From positions 620,001 to 684,000 of the forward strand of contig OZ037872.1 of the NCBI GenBank assembly GCA_964035575.1: a stretch of DNA of 64,000 bases, given 5' to 3'. The position numbers and the translations under genes were made by a program. A model generated the notes under the pieces. The model was not told the origin of the DNA, did not search any database, and worked only from the letters and a program-made list of their open reading frames with translations. This stretch comes from Rhynchopus sp. YZ270_cl-10. Its lineage: Eukaryota > Euglenozoa > Diplonemea > Diplonemida > Diplonemidae. Shown here piece after piece: positions 32,876 through 43,454 of this stretch; the stretch's first letter is position 1, and each line of letters starts with the position of its first letter.

Positions 32876-35605
32876 CTATCCTGTCGGAAGCGCGGCAATG
32901 AGAGTCCAGACTGATTCACGCGCCTCGAATTGTTCTGTGGTGGAGAAGATGGCGTCGAGCTCTGTTGCGAGCGCGAAGTAGCAGTCGTTTTGGGGTGTGT
33001 TCTGGGCTGCAAACGCGTCGAGCGCTTTTGCCAGGGACGCTGTGGCGGCAGCGGTGCTCACTACCTCTAGCGCGGTTACGAAGGGAGCATGCTCGCAGTT
33101 GAGGATGTGCTGCTTGCTGGTCTCCGCAAGGACATTCTCTGCGCTGTCTTCCTTGAAGGTGTGCATCAGAAGCGCGATGCCCAGATGCTGCAGACACACC
33201 ACGCTCTCTGCATATTCAGGCACCGGCAGTGCTGCCGCCCATGTTGTGAACATTGTCTCCTCTTCACTCACCTCAGGTGATGCAGGCGGTGCAGGCTCAA
33301 CACAAGGCAGCCCCTCAGGGACAATGCACATCTGCTCCGCACAATACTCCTCCGTCCGCTGCTGCGACGCCCTTGCCGTCCCGCCACCCCGTAGTTGCGT
33401 GCGGGTAAGGCGTGTCCCAAGGTTCTCCCTCCTCTGCTGCTTTGGCTTCAGACCGGTGGATTCGCTCTTTCGCTTTGCAGCCCTCCGACCGGTCGGTGGC
33501 AGGCCTGGGTCCTCCGGTGCATCGAGAGGTGTCATAGAAAAGGTGCTTGCGCCAGTGGGAACTGTGTCTGCATGGGGTGGAGTCCACCCCTCCCAGAGTT
33601 GTCCGCCTAAGTGGACCAAAGTGGTGGTGCCGGTGGTGACGAGGGTGGCAGCGCAAAGTGCAGGTTCGATGTGGCTGTGGGAGTGTTCGGGTTGAATCAC
33701 GCAGAGTTGTGAGACCTGCCATGTTGTCGCATCGCGAGGTGTGCCTGCGATGAAGCCGACAGCGTGTCCCTCAATGCGTGCACAGAGGTACGTATCTTTT
33801 GGGGGCACCGGGCCAAAGGTTTCTTCGAGTTCGCGCCTCCCTGCGGCGTCGAGTGTTTCGAATGCAACAATGTTGAGCGTCGGGTGCATCTGCAGTGCAG
33901 GCTGTGCTGCACGCTGCACTGCGGCAAGCGCAGGGCACCATACATGAAGCGACAGCCCTGCACGGTACGACTCGTAGAGCAGACCCAGCTTTGCAACGCG
34001 TGCAGAGAAGGTGTTCTCCATGACCAGGGAGACCGCAGGCAGCAGCCACGACGTGGTGGGGGACATGTACGCAGCAAGCCGTGCCTCACCGTAGCGTGTG
34101 TGCGACAGTGCGCAGATGTGGCGTAGCAGCACCTCGGTCAGCACCGCGCGTGCGGCAACGATCGTCAGTGCGCCCGAGCTGTTGCGGAAGCACCCCCCCG
34201 TGCGCGTGCCCCACTGCAACACCTCTGCCCACTCCTGCTGCCACGACACCACACAGAAGACAGGGTCCGACGGCGTCACACCCTCGCAGTTCACGCAGAA
34301 CACCTGGTCGTCAGCCTGGACCACCTTCTTGTTGACGTCGAACTTGAGTGCACCAAGGTTCTTCACATCACGGATCTCGACGCGTGCATGAGTGCGGATG
34401 AACGCCTCGGGTGTCGTCTGGGTGTCCTTCTCGTCCTTCTCTTTTTTGTCCTCCTTCTTTTCCTTCTTTTTCTCGTTCACCTTCTCAGCAAGCTTCAGCT
34501 TCAGCTTCGTGTCCACTGCCTTGGGTGCCTTCTCTGAGACTTTTTTCGCCTTTGGCTTTGACTTCTGTACTGGGAACTTCTTCTCCACCGTTTCCACTTC
34601 GTCTTGTTTTTTAGCTTTCTCTGCTTGCTTCTGAGGAGGACGCTTAGCGCCGTTGGCTGCCACAAGCCGCTTCATAGCAGCCTCGATGTTGGTCACTATC
34701 CGCAGTGTCGCCCGCTGGTCTGCACGCAGCGTCTCAAACTGACTTGCTGTGGTGTCGGGTGGCTGCGACGTCTGCACCGCCACCTCGCGCACACCCTGTC
34801 CACAGCTCAGCGGGGCAATGCTGGAAGGCTCGCTCGGCGGCGGTGCACACTGCACCTTGGGAGCGGATGCAGGCTTCCCTGCGTCCCCTGCCGTGGCCTC
34901 CTCTACCACATCCTCACACGGCAGGACAACGCTTGCCTGCGGTGCACCGTCGACCGTCGCTCTCCCACCCACCTCCACATCTCCTGGCTGTTCCTCCGCC
35001 GGCACGTCATCTGAGATTGGCGCTGCAACACTTGCCTCGCTTGAAACAGCTGCCACCTTGGGAGAAGGGGAACCCTCCTTCGGCACATCCCCCTCCGTTG
35101 CCTGCGATGTCTCGACTGGCGGTGCGTCCATACAGATCGGTGCAGCTTCAACGTTGGGAGACGCAACACCACCTCCACCCTCCTTTGGCACCTCCTCTGC
35201 AGGCTGTGGTTCCTCTCCTGGCAATGCAGTTGTGTCGATGCTGGAAGGCTCGCTTGGTGCGGACTCAACCTCGGGCGACGTCTTGGCGACATCTGCCTCC
35301 TGCTCTTCTACAGAGTGGCTTTGTGCTCCCTCCCTTGGTACATCTGTCTGTGGTTCTTGCAGTTCATCTGAGATTGGCACAATGCTTGCCTCGCCTGCAT
35401 CATCGTCCTTCTGAGAAACAGAGCTACCCTCCTCCTTTGGCATGTCCAGAGACGGACACATTGGTTCTACTGGCTCAGGAGATGGATCTGCTCTGTTCGC
35501 TGCAGGTGTGCATAAGGACTCAGATTTGACCGGTACTACCGGTGCATGCTCCGTACGAGGAGGCACCACCCTCTTCTTGCCTACTGCGTGCAGTGCTTTT
35601 GGCAT
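32876..35605 (-). CDS. Unassigned 909-residue protein with acidic repeats and a Lys-rich linker
   Basis: I do not recognise a family with confidence. Residues about 1-290 are Pro/Glu/Ser/Val-rich and carry degenerate repeats such as VPKEGG, SPKVAA and EPSSI. A Lys/Glu-rich, probably helical linker follows (about 325-400, for example KKEKKEDKKEKDEKD). The C-terminal 500 residues look globular, with segments such as QVFCVNCEGV and FCVVSWQQEWAEVLQW. Around 600-690, the sequence CARIEGHAVGFIAGTPRDAT followed by a QLCVIQPEHSHS stretch has the rhythm of a GNAT acetyltransferase core, but the acetyl-CoA loop is not convincing. A basic patch (KRKSESTGLKPKQQRR) may be a nuclear signal. A nuclear role is only inferred. 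The start follows a T-rich tract and ACACAG by seven bases. Confidence 0.6.
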   Translation of the reverse strand: MPKALHAVGKKRVVPPRTEHAPVVPVKSESLCTPAANRADPSPEPVEPMCPSLDMPKEEGSSVSQKDDDAGEASIVPISDELQEPQTDVPREGAQSHSVEEQEADVAKTSPEVESAPSEPSSIDTTALPGEEPQPAEEVPKEGGGGVASPNVEAAPICMDAPPVETSQATEGDVPKEGSPSPKVAAVSSEASVAAPISDDVPAEEQPGDVEVGGRATVDGAPQASVVLPCEDVVEEATAGDAGKPASAPKVQCAPPPSEPSSIAPLSCGQGVREVAVQTSQPPDTTASQFETLRADQRATLRIVTNIEAAMKRLVAANGAKRPPQKQAEKAKKQDEVETVEKKFPVQKSKPKAKKVSEKAPKAVDTKLKLKLAEKVNEKKKEKKEDKKEKDEKDTQTTPEAFIRTHARVEIRDVKNLGALKFDVNKKVVQADDQVFCVNCEGVTPSDPVFCVVSWQQEWAEVLQWGTRTGGCFRNSSGALTIVAARAVLTEVLLRHICALSHTRYGEARLAAYMSPTTSWLLPAVSLVMENTFSARVAKLGLLYESYRAGLSLHVWCPALAAVQRAAQPALQMHPTLNIVAFETLDAAGRRELEETFGPVPPKDTYLCARIEGHAVGFIAGTPRDATTWQVSQLCVIQPEHSHSHIEPALCAATLVTTGTTTLVHLGGQLWEGWTPPHADTVPTGASTFSMTPLDAPEDPGLPPTGRRAAKRKSESTGLKPKQQRRENLGTRLTRTQLRGGGTARASQQRTEEYCAEQMCIVPEGLPCVEPAPPASPEVSEEETMFTTWAAALPVPEYAESVVCLQHLGIALLMHTFKEDSAENVLAETSKQHILNCEHAPFVTALEVVSTAAATASLAKALDAFAAQNTPQNDCYFALATELDAIFSTTEQFEARESVWTLIAALPTG

Positions 35606-36427
35606 ATTATGTCTGTGTAAAAAATGGAAAGTCCTTTGAAAAAAAAATGTATGGATAAGGGAGGAATGGGAGATATTTGAGTAATGTGACGCAGCGAAAT
35701 CAAAATTGCAGAATTAAATAGATTGTGGGGAAGGGTGGTAAACAAACAACAAAAATTCTACAAATGGAGCCCCTCTTTTTTTTTTCTAAAATACACTTTA
35801 TGGGAATGGGAAAACACAGTGTCAGTGGAGGGGGGTGGTGGTGGGCGGAGAAGGAGGGAAAACAGAAAATGGGGGAAATGGTGGCAGGTGGTGTGTTTCT
35901 ACGTCCATCAACCCACCTCTATCACCTCTTTTCTACCTCTCTAATATTTTTTAAAAAGGACACTTTTTTTCGATTTTCTGTACGTGAATTTTCGTACTGA
36001 ATTTACCTCTCTCTCTCATCTATATAAAAAAAAAAACGTTAGAGCGAGAAAAACCGCCATTTTTTTTTCTAACCCCACTAATCTAGTTTTTTGTGTAGTT
36101 TCTCTTTTAACTCGCTAAGCAGCTTTGCTGCGTCTGGGGAGGTTTAGGAGAATGATTGAAATAAACAATGGTATGATAAGACTAGGGCTTGAACCTCTCT
36201 CCCCCCCCGTACATAAAACAAGACAGAAGCAAACGGAAATCCTCTCCCATTCCCTTCCTCTTTTGAAAACTTGGTTGTACTAGCCCAAGAATGCACTCCA
36301 CTATTTTATGTATTAGCTTAGAGCAAACTGGAAGGTCTTTTGCACACACACCATTCGATCATATTCTATACCTCCCCAATCTCACATTTTTCTTTCATCT
36401 CTCTCTCCCTCCCTCCCTCTCTTCTCT
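35606..36427. other. Intergenic, no gene seen
   Basis: The gap holds homopolymer A and T runs, a GGGTGGTGGTGGGCGG stretch near 35830, and a diverged motif repeat at 36261-36303 close to the stop of the next gene. No exon was recognised. Confidence 0.5.
36261..36303. repeat. Dispersed motif repeat (GAAAACTTGG...CACTCCAC type)
   Basis: TTTTGAAAACTTGGTTGTAC is followed by AGCCCAAGAATGCACTCCAC; the middle is shorter than in the 10310 and 17251 copies. It lies about 125 bp past the stop of the coiled-coil gene. Confidence 0.55.
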
Positions 36428-38032
36428 TCATTGTATCATATATTCAAAGGTAGAAACCTGCGCCATTTCATTGGGTCTATGTGGTGAGCTATGTGTTTCA
36501 ATCTGTTTTGGGCTGCCTACTTCTTCCCTTTCGGGTGCTGTTTCAAATATGAATGAGAGAAAGCGTTCACGCTGTTCGCGGAGGGAGCGGATGGTTGCGT
36601 CCTTTGTATCAACCGAGCGGCTGAGGTCTTGGATGGTACCTTGTTTAATGTCTACGTCGGTTTTAAGAAGCGAGAGTTGTGGGTCACCTGCTGTGGCAAC
36701 TGTTTGAGTGTATGATTCTGCGAGGGCACCTAATGAAGTCTCTGTCTGTGCATTGCTGTCAATGGTTTGCCCCATAAATTTCTTTGAATTCGCCTGAAGC
36801 TCCCCCATACTCTTCTTCAACCCTGCCGCCTCGCTTCTCAACCTCTCCCTCTCCTTAACAAACAACCGCCTCTCCTCATCCCGATCCCTCTCAATCTCCG
36901 ACAACCGTTGCCTCTCAATCCCTTTCATCCCTGCTGCTACCCTTTCTTTTTCTGCCGATACTTCGATGCTCGATTGATGTGCCTCAATCACCTTCCTTAG
37001 CACCGCTACACTATAGGACCGACCGTCTCCAGCTTCATCAGAGGTAGTAGAACACAACAGCGCCAAAGAGTCGGTCCAGCGGCGCAGGGTTTCTCCTTGT
37101 TGTGGCATAGGGGGGATAGGCTTGGCTTTGCCAGGCTGTCTTCCGATAGAGCAGAGTTCGAGCTGAGAAACAGCGGTTTTGAGACCAGCACGTTGACGGT
37201 CTGTGTCAAGGATAAGCCCCGAGAGGCATTCCCACATTTTCACAAAATTGTCGTGCTCCAAAGTCCCTCCTGCTATAACCATTTCGGTTTCAAGAAGCCG
37301 TAGTTTGTCTTGCGCTTCACGGAGTTCGGCGTCCTTCTTTTCTAGGCTTTCTGAAAGTTTTGTCACCTCAGCCTCCCGTTTTGTTTGCTCCTCCCTCATC
37401 CATTGTAACCGAGAGTTTGATGGAGATGCATGGGATGGACGTCTCTGAGTGGTTTCCAACTCACTTCCCATGGTGCGAAGCTCTGTTGTTAGACGTTCTG
37501 TTTCTGCATCGAAAACACGCTTTTCTGCAGCAAGGTGCTTTTCGTGCATACTAATCAACCTACTCCGTTCATCCTTTGTAGTGTCCATAAGCATTTGTTT
37601 GTCTTCCTTTAGTTCAGCGATAGTAGCATCCTTTGCATGCAACTCTGTGGCCTGGAGTTCCATCTTTGACACAACGAGGTTTAGTTGGTTTTGCATGGTC
37701 TCGAGCTTTGCCTCTAGGGTGTTGTTCTGTTTGCGTAAAGGACGCTCCACGCTTTCACGTTGCAAGCGAATTATGTCCTCCAAATATGTTGCCCGTGCCT
37801 GTGCATAGTGGAGATCTGTCGTGCATAGCCCCTTCTCCGCTTCCCATTGCCCAACTCTCTCGCGGATAGCAATGCTCAAATCGCGTTGAACCAAGACCGG
37901 GCTTTTGCTTCTGTGCTTCTTTCGTCGATAGACCTCGATATGGCGCTTTGCAAGCTCTTCCTTCTCTGGATCGAATCCTGCAAAGGCGGAGCTAAGAGGC
38001 ATATATGAATCCAAGGTAGGTGTGCGTCGCAT
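36428..38032 (-). CDS. Coiled-coil protein of unknown function
   Basis: A single exon of 534 residues. After a short N-terminal region with basic residues (YRRKKHRSKS, about 35-44) nearly the whole chain is predicted coiled coil, dense in Glu, Lys, Arg, Gln and Leu; long heptad-rich stretches run from about residue 75 to 255 and 350 to 510. A less charged stretch near 255-330 (LSGLILDTDRQRAGLKTAVS) may break it into two rods. No motor, kinase or other enzymatic domain is visible. Cytoskeletal or basal-body scaffolds look like this, but so do golgins and SMC-like tethers, so no function is given. The ATG at 38032 follows a long CT-rich leader without a nearby acceptor-like AG. Confidence 0.65.
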   Translation of the reverse strand: MRRTPTLDSYMPLSSAFAGFDPEKEELAKRHIEVYRRKKHRSKSPVLVQRDLSIAIRERVGQWEAEKGLCTTDLHYAQARATYLEDIIRLQRESVERPLRKQNNTLEAKLETMQNQLNLVVSKMELQATELHAKDATIAELKEDKQMLMDTTKDERSRLISMHEKHLAAEKRVFDAETERLTTELRTMGSELETTQRRPSHASPSNSRLQWMREEQTKREAEVTKLSESLEKKDAELREAQDKLRLLETEMVIAGGTLEHDNFVKMWECLSGLILDTDRQRAGLKTAVSQLELCSIGRQPGKAKPIPPMPQQGETLRRWTDSLALLCSTTSDEAGDGRSYSVAVLRKVIEAHQSSIEVSAEKERVAAGMKGIERQRLSEIERDRDEERRLFVKERERLRSEAAGLKKSMGELQANSKKFMGQTIDSNAQTETSLGALAESYTQTVATAGDPQLSLLKTDVDIKQGTIQDLSRSVDTKDATIRSLREQRERFLSFIFETAPEREEVGSPKQIETHSSPHRPNEMAQVSTFEYMIQ

Positions 38033-38195
38033 TGTTAAGGGAATGGGGAAAGGAGGGGGGAGGGAGGAGGGAGGAGGATGGGCTGGAACAGAGAGAGAGG
38101 GGGTTGAGTTGAAGGATGTTTTGAGAAAAGAAGGATGTATTATTGAGATGTGTAGACAGAAAGGATGTATTGAGAACAGAAGGATTTAAAAAGGT

Positions 38196-38237
<42 letters not shown>

Positions 38238-39373
38238 CAGACAGAATCAGAGCTCGCGCTAAAGTCCATCCCTCATCCCGGGATTTTTGGGGGTTTTGGT
38301 AGGAACGTTTTTTTTTTGCAGTACGGGGATTTCATTAAGAAACCAGAAGTTCTAATATTGTTGAGTAAGACCACCACATAGTGGACTTGCATATACATGT
38401 GACCCCGCCGTGGAACGCAATTGGCTCGGAAAGTCAAAAGAAAGAGGAGAAAAAAAGAAAAGGAAAAAAAAAAAAAAGTTGGTTACCGTGCGCCTGCGGC
38501 GCTGCCTGTTCCCTTCCAGTTTCTACAGGCAAACACTTGCCCCCTTTACCTTACACTGACGGGTTTTGACCAAAACCAAGAACTTGTCCATTTCGGCAAA
38601 TTGACCCCACCACAGAACGGACGAATTCCGGAAATGCAAATGCCGGTGTTTTCGCGCATTTTCATGTTGCAAGACGTTCAGGATCAGGGAGAGAAAATCT
38701 GGTTGTGGGATTTACATTGGCCCTCTTTACCCACATGGATTTTGACCAAAACCAAAAAATTGGCCATTTCGGCAAAGTGACCCCACCACAGCGCGGACGG
38801 ATTCCGGAAATTCCAATCGCGGTATGTTTTGGGGCTGAAAACCCACTGATTTTCAGGAGAAAAATTGCTTCCAAATCTCGGAATTTTCCGAATTTTCCTG
38901 AAAATGACCCTTGTTTACGAGTATGGGTTCATATTTTGCGAAAATTTAAGTCACTAAAATTTTGTCCATTTTTCCGTATATACCCCACCACAAGCCGGGA
39001 TTGGCCCGGAAATGCCACAAAACGGGGTTTCCGGGCCTCCCCAGCTAACCTTTTCAAGGAACGTTTTTCCGTACCCGAAATCCATTTTTTCCCCATTTTT
39101 TCCCATAATTAGCGCGACCACTGGACAGAATGAGGTCCCCAGAGAGGCTTCATTTTGAGTGTTTTTTTTTTTTGCACAGAATTGTTCGAAGATGATGACA
39201 ATCCGGTGGAGATCAAGGAACAGAAGGGGGGAAAAAAATGCTGTCAAGATGGATGGAGAAAAATTGGTACAAAATTGAGGGAAATCTTTTCTTTTTTTTT
39301 GGGGGCCCATTATGTCCCCTCATCCCTACCCAAAAAAAAATGCCCAGTTTGGGAACATGCGGTGCTTTGTTAT
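38033..39373. other. Intergenic interval with poly-A run and a hAT-like element
   Basis: The gap contains a run of 38 A (38198-38235) right before the hAT-like copy at 38248-39123, then A/T-rich sequence to the stop of the MED14-like gene. Confidence 0.6.
38248..39123. mobile_element. hAT-like non-autonomous element, 876 bp, copy 2
   Basis: The same ends as copy 1 at 15825-16705 (CAGAGCTCGCGCTAA and CAGTGGTCGCGCTAA). The exact 8-bp duplication GACAGAAT lies at 38240-38247 and 39124-39131. The two copies differ at only a few positions by eye (mainly A-run length and single-base indels), which implies recent movement by a transposase supplied elsewhere. Confidence 0.93.
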
Positions 39374-42337
39374 TTATTCACCGATTTCTACCTTACCGTC
39401 TGGATGGATACAATAAATAGTCTGGTTTGCGGACCTCTCTGCAAGACGGAGGGTGTCTTTGTTGGCGAAAGGGCTCATTGCCCATGACGTTGCGTTAATG
39501 ATGTGGAAAGAAGGGGGCACTGATTTGAGTGCTTCCAACCAGACTCGAATGCGCTGGAGAACCTCAGCAGGGTGTGCTGCCTCAAGCAGCTCCTTCAGAA
39601 CAAATGGCTCTAACGAGGATATAAGCAAAAGAGATCTTTCATCAGTGTACTCCATTTGCCGAAGGGTCACCTGAGAAAACAGTGACTTCTTATGAGGCAC
39701 TGCAGCACAAAGGTTGATCCTCGCGACAATCCCTGCCTCAGCTATTTGTGGTATACCTGCCACCCGTTTTGCTTTGGTCTTAAAATGGTTTAACGCAGCA
39801 AATTTCTCCCCAAGGAAGCGGGCCAGACGGCGCGCCTCTACAGGGGGACCACCGAAAAGGTCGAGGCCTTCTGTGGGTTTGATTTCGGTATTTGCGATCT
39901 GGGAGATGACACCAGAGAGGGGTCCTGCTGTCTCATAGCACCACCCTGCAGGCACCTCGCCGTTCTCTCGTGATACTGTAGTAAGCCCAGAGGCGGTTTG
40001 CTCGACACTCATGCCCAACGGTGCCGAGACAATCAAAACGTGGAGACGCTGCTTCCTCTCGACCACCATAAAGTACGCACCCTTCTCTGGTATGGATGTG
40101 ACCAGCGCATGCCCGTCGTGGAGTGGGGGCAGCTCAGGTGCACCCCGTCTGATGGTCTCAAGGGAGACGCGTGCATTGCCATAGCCCCCGGTTAGGATCT
40201 GTTCCAGGACGTTGGTGTGTTCTTTGCTTTCCTCAGACGCGATGTGCAAAAGGCCGCGTCTAAGGTAAGTGCGCCAAAGGACAAGAAGCAGCTGAGAGCA
40301 GCAGTTCACCATGGCAAGGTCGTGTTGTGAGGTGGCAGACTGTTGTTCCATGGTAAGGAATTGGGTGGAAGGGGTGTACCAGCGGTGGTTCTCCTCGTAT
40401 TCGTCGCACGCTGCGGCGTAGGTGATGGAGCGTTGCTTCCACTCACCTGCCTCGAGCATTGCGGATGTTGTTGGCACGGTGCACAGCGCAGCAGCACACA
40501 TCGCGAGCAGCCTCTTCTGTGCGTTGAAGCCCGGCAGGGGGCGTGACTCAGTGGTAGCAAGCCGGTTGGTCTTCCTCCTGACGTGCACGCCGCAGAACAG
40601 ATCTGTGACATTGATCTCGCAGAAGACAACGTGTTCTGACCCATGAAAGACGATCTTGACGCGGTTGTTCTGGTTGTGCATGCTCGGGGGGTCCTGGTAG
40701 GCTGTCACGGCAAAGTGCTTTGAGAAGAAGGTTTTGAAGTCGAAGAAGTTGTTCGCAGAAGAGATGAACATCTGCTTCGCTGCAGCCTCGCAGATCTGTT
40801 GTGCGCAGTTCTGGAAGTCCTGCACGAAGATGCCTGCGTTGGCGGTCATGAGGGAGAGCACCTGGCGTGCGTCGAATGTGTAGAGCACCTCGTCGCAGTG
40901 GAAGTGTGCAAAGCTTTTGAGTGTCCCCTTCCCGCTGTGGGCCACACTGAAGTTCATGTTGACACTGACACAGCCGTGCCGTGCGACGACACCGAGTGTG
41001 CACATCTGTGTGATGTCCTGCTCCTCTTCGCTCAACCTCCGTAGCGACACCCTACCCGCAGTGTGTGGTGACTGCAGCTCCTCCTGCAGACGCTGCAAGA
41101 CATGGTGCCGCAGACAGCCCACTGCGTCAAAGAGAAGCGCCGACAGCGAGAGGTCCTCCTTGTCTTGTGGGGCAAAGTTGTGCACCGGGTGGTGCGCCTT
41201 CACATTGCCCGACGCGTCGATGTGCATCTCGACACGGTTGTGCACACCGTTCTCGATCACGTCCTTCGCAAGCTCAGGGTCCTGTGGTACCCAGAAGTGC
41301 AGAGTAACGCCGTACACAGTGTCCTGCTGGTGGTACACCGCACGCAGCCATGAATGTGTGTTCGTGAGAGCCCGTGTCTGCTCGCACAGCACGTCGTACC
41401 TGAAGGCTCGGGCGAGTTTCTTCAACAGCGCAAGACAGCGTGCAAGGCATGTACCCTCGTCCCCCTGCGCCAGTAATGCCTGGCACACTGCCACAGCGTT
41501 CGCCTGTGTGTGCGGGTCGACTGTGGCAGTGTGGCTGTCGGTGCGCGGGTCATTGTGCTCCGGCACGTTGACCTCCCAGTAGAGGAGCTTGAGACGCTTA
41601 GCGGCGTCGAGAGTGAAGCGTGCGCTGAGAAGGCTGCTTTCGATGTGGAAGACCTCTGGGCAGGCGGGGGAGATGCTTACATTCCAGTCACCAAGCTGGG
41701 TCTTGAGTTGCACAGCCTTCTCGATGATGAGGGTGGCCAACAGCTGCGAGGCGGCTGTGAGCACACGGCGGCGCTTGGTCACACGGTCTGCATGCGTCTC
41801 GACGTCGGCATCCACCTTGCGCTTCTCCACACGCACACGCGCCCCACCCGTCTCACCATAGTTGCGCCCACGCAGGCCCTGCGACACACCCTCAGCCTCA
41901 TTTGCCTTATGCTGAAACGCACCGCTATCCAGAAACAACGGCGGCAGACGTGCAAGCTGCTTCCGAAACCCATCCGCAGCTGATACCCGCACAGTCTCAT
42001 TTTGCGAGACGCTCTTCATGAGGGCACGGTTTGCGTGTATGATGCGTGTGAGGCGGACTGCTGTCGTGTCTGCGTAGCGCTTCATGATGAGGGCACCACG
42101 CCCAAGCCTGTCGATGTGGTTGAGCTGGCCGATGTCTGCCCCTGCACGCTGCAGGTCATCGTACGCAGTGCGCACCACACGCAACGAGAGGCGCGACAGC
42201 GACACCGCAAGCATACCCCTCTGTGGCACGTAGAAGGGAGCAACATCCGCAACAAGCTGCCACTCTGCCTTTGCACGCTCCTCCTCCTTTGCACGTTCCT
42301 CTTCTCTCGAGAGAGGGGGCCCCGCACCCGCGCTCAT
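39374..42337 (-). CDS. Probable Mediator complex subunit 14
   Basis: A single exon of 987 residues. MED14 is the backbone that links the head, middle and tail of Mediator, the bridge between activators and RNA polymerase II. The N-terminal part has the family pattern: an amphipathic segment VSLSRLSLRVVRTAYDDL, a short linker, then MKRYADTTAVRLTRIIHANR and a segment ending LPPLFL. Around residues 230-420 the order matches the MED14 repeat: ARFTLDAAKRLKLLYWEVNV, a helix CLARCLALLKKLARAFRYDV followed by LCEQTRAL, then VYGVTLHFWVP and SLSALLFDAVGCLRHHVLQR. The rest is a long alpha/beta region typical of MED14 without sharp motifs. The assignment rests on collinear pattern, not identity, so other large scaffold proteins remain possible. 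The ATG at 42337 lies 28 bases after a pyrimidine tract with CCTACAG; the open frame upstream to 42559 is probably leader. Confidence 0.6.
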   Translation of the reverse strand: MSAGAGPPLSREEERAKEEERAKAEWQLVADVAPFYVPQRGMLAVSLSRLSLRVVRTAYDDLQRAGADIGQLNHIDRLGRGALIMKRYADTTAVRLTRIIHANRALMKSVSQNETVRVSAADGFRKQLARLPPLFLDSGAFQHKANEAEGVSQGLRGRNYGETGGARVRVEKRKVDADVETHADRVTKRRRVLTAASQLLATLIIEKAVQLKTQLGDWNVSISPACPEVFHIESSLLSARFTLDAAKRLKLLYWEVNVPEHNDPRTDSHTATVDPHTQANAVAVCQALLAQGDEGTCLARCLALLKKLARAFRYDVLCEQTRALTNTHSWLRAVYHQQDTVYGVTLHFWVPQDPELAKDVIENGVHNRVEMHIDASGNVKAHHPVHNFAPQDKEDLSLSALLFDAVGCLRHHVLQRLQEELQSPHTAGRVSLRRLSEEEQDITQMCTLGVVARHGCVSVNMNFSVAHSGKGTLKSFAHFHCDEVLYTFDARQVLSLMTANAGIFVQDFQNCAQQICEAAAKQMFISSANNFFDFKTFFSKHFAVTAYQDPPSMHNQNNRVKIVFHGSEHVVFCEINVTDLFCGVHVRRKTNRLATTESRPLPGFNAQKRLLAMCAAALCTVPTTSAMLEAGEWKQRSITYAAACDEYEENHRWYTPSTQFLTMEQQSATSQHDLAMVNCCSQLLLVLWRTYLRRGLLHIASEESKEHTNVLEQILTGGYGNARVSLETIRRGAPELPPLHDGHALVTSIPEKGAYFMVVERKQRLHVLIVSAPLGMSVEQTASGLTTVSRENGEVPAGWCYETAGPLSGVISQIANTEIKPTEGLDLFGGPPVEARRLARFLGEKFAALNHFKTKAKRVAGIPQIAEAGIVARINLCAAVPHKKSLFSQVTLRQMEYTDERSLLLISSLEPFVLKELLEAAHPAEVLQRIRVWLEALKSVPPSFHIINATSWAMSPFANKDTLRLAERSANQTIYCIHPDGKVEIGE

Positions 42338-42577
42338 GGTTGCGTTTTGTGTAAGCACCACTTCGCTGTAGGATGGTGGTGAGAGGGGAAAGGGAAAGGT
42401 GGTTTGATAAGGTGATCTCCTAATGTGTTCGCGCTGACGGAAATGCTCAGAGGTGTTGTATTTATACGAAACAAAGCAACGCTCATGAAGGTACATTGCT
42501 GCACTTTCGCGAAGAGGAATCCAAATAGTTTCAGTCATCATGTTTGAAGCAAAAAACAAATAAAAACGGTCGTAACC

Positions 42578-43285
42578 TTCTCTTGGGCCAACGAGGTGGC
42601 AGACAACCGTGTATCATTACACGTCGCTGTGTTATGTTGCTCTTTTGTTGTGCAAACGAAGAAGATGGTTCAGAATTGCAGAAGCATGATAAACTTATAC
42701 ATCAATCCGCAAAGGACCTGCCTCAGAAGAACGAGAGTGTATGATGGTAATTAAGTCTGTCATCACGTGGTGAGAGGAGCCTATGTGCAGCAGACTGCAG
42801 GCAGATGTAATTAATGTGCTTGCACCTGCTTGCAATTGCATGTAGATGGAATCATCTTGGGAAAGACAGGTACAGCTCATCCCCGCGGTGGTCGTATGGG
42901 GACGTCTGCGTTTTATTCTCCCTTTTGTTGTTGGTGTCGAAAGTGGAATTGTTGCCTCAGAAGCTTGCAACGTGGTTTGCATTCTCTTGGGCCAACGAGG
43001 TGGCAGACAACCGTGTATCATTACACGTCGCTGTGTTATGTTGCTCTTTTGTTGTGCAAACGAAGAAGATGGTTCAGAATTGCAGAAGCATGATAAACTT
43101 ATACATCAATCCGCAAAGGACCTGCCTCAGAAGAACGAGAGTGTATGATGGTAATTAAGTCTGTCATCATGTGGTTGGGTTGCTGTGTGGGGTGACTTCT
43201 CCAGCAGAGAAGAGACATCTTGGGAAAGACAGGTACAGCTCATCCCCGCGGTGGTCGTATGGGGACGTCTGCGTTTTATTCTCCC
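42578..43285. repeat. Direct duplication upstream of the MED14-like gene
   Basis: A 193-bp block (42578-42770) recurs at 42982-43174, and a following 70-bp block (42853-42922) recurs at 43216-43285. The order is A-B-A-B, with an 82-bp first spacer and a 41-bp second spacer. The A copies are identical apart from about one base. It fills the region between the MOZART1 stop and the MED14-like start. Confidence 0.9.
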
Positions 43286-43454
43286 TCCATTTTTTTTCAC
43301 TAATTCTCACAATCGCAAATATTCCCCCCAACTTTTTTTCCCCCCCCTCACATTTTCCTTTATCTAATATCAAGGCTTTCTTTTTCTCACCTTTTTCTAA
43401 ACCACGTGTTTTAAAAAACACGTGGTTTCACTTCGTTTTTTTCCCCCTTCCTCA

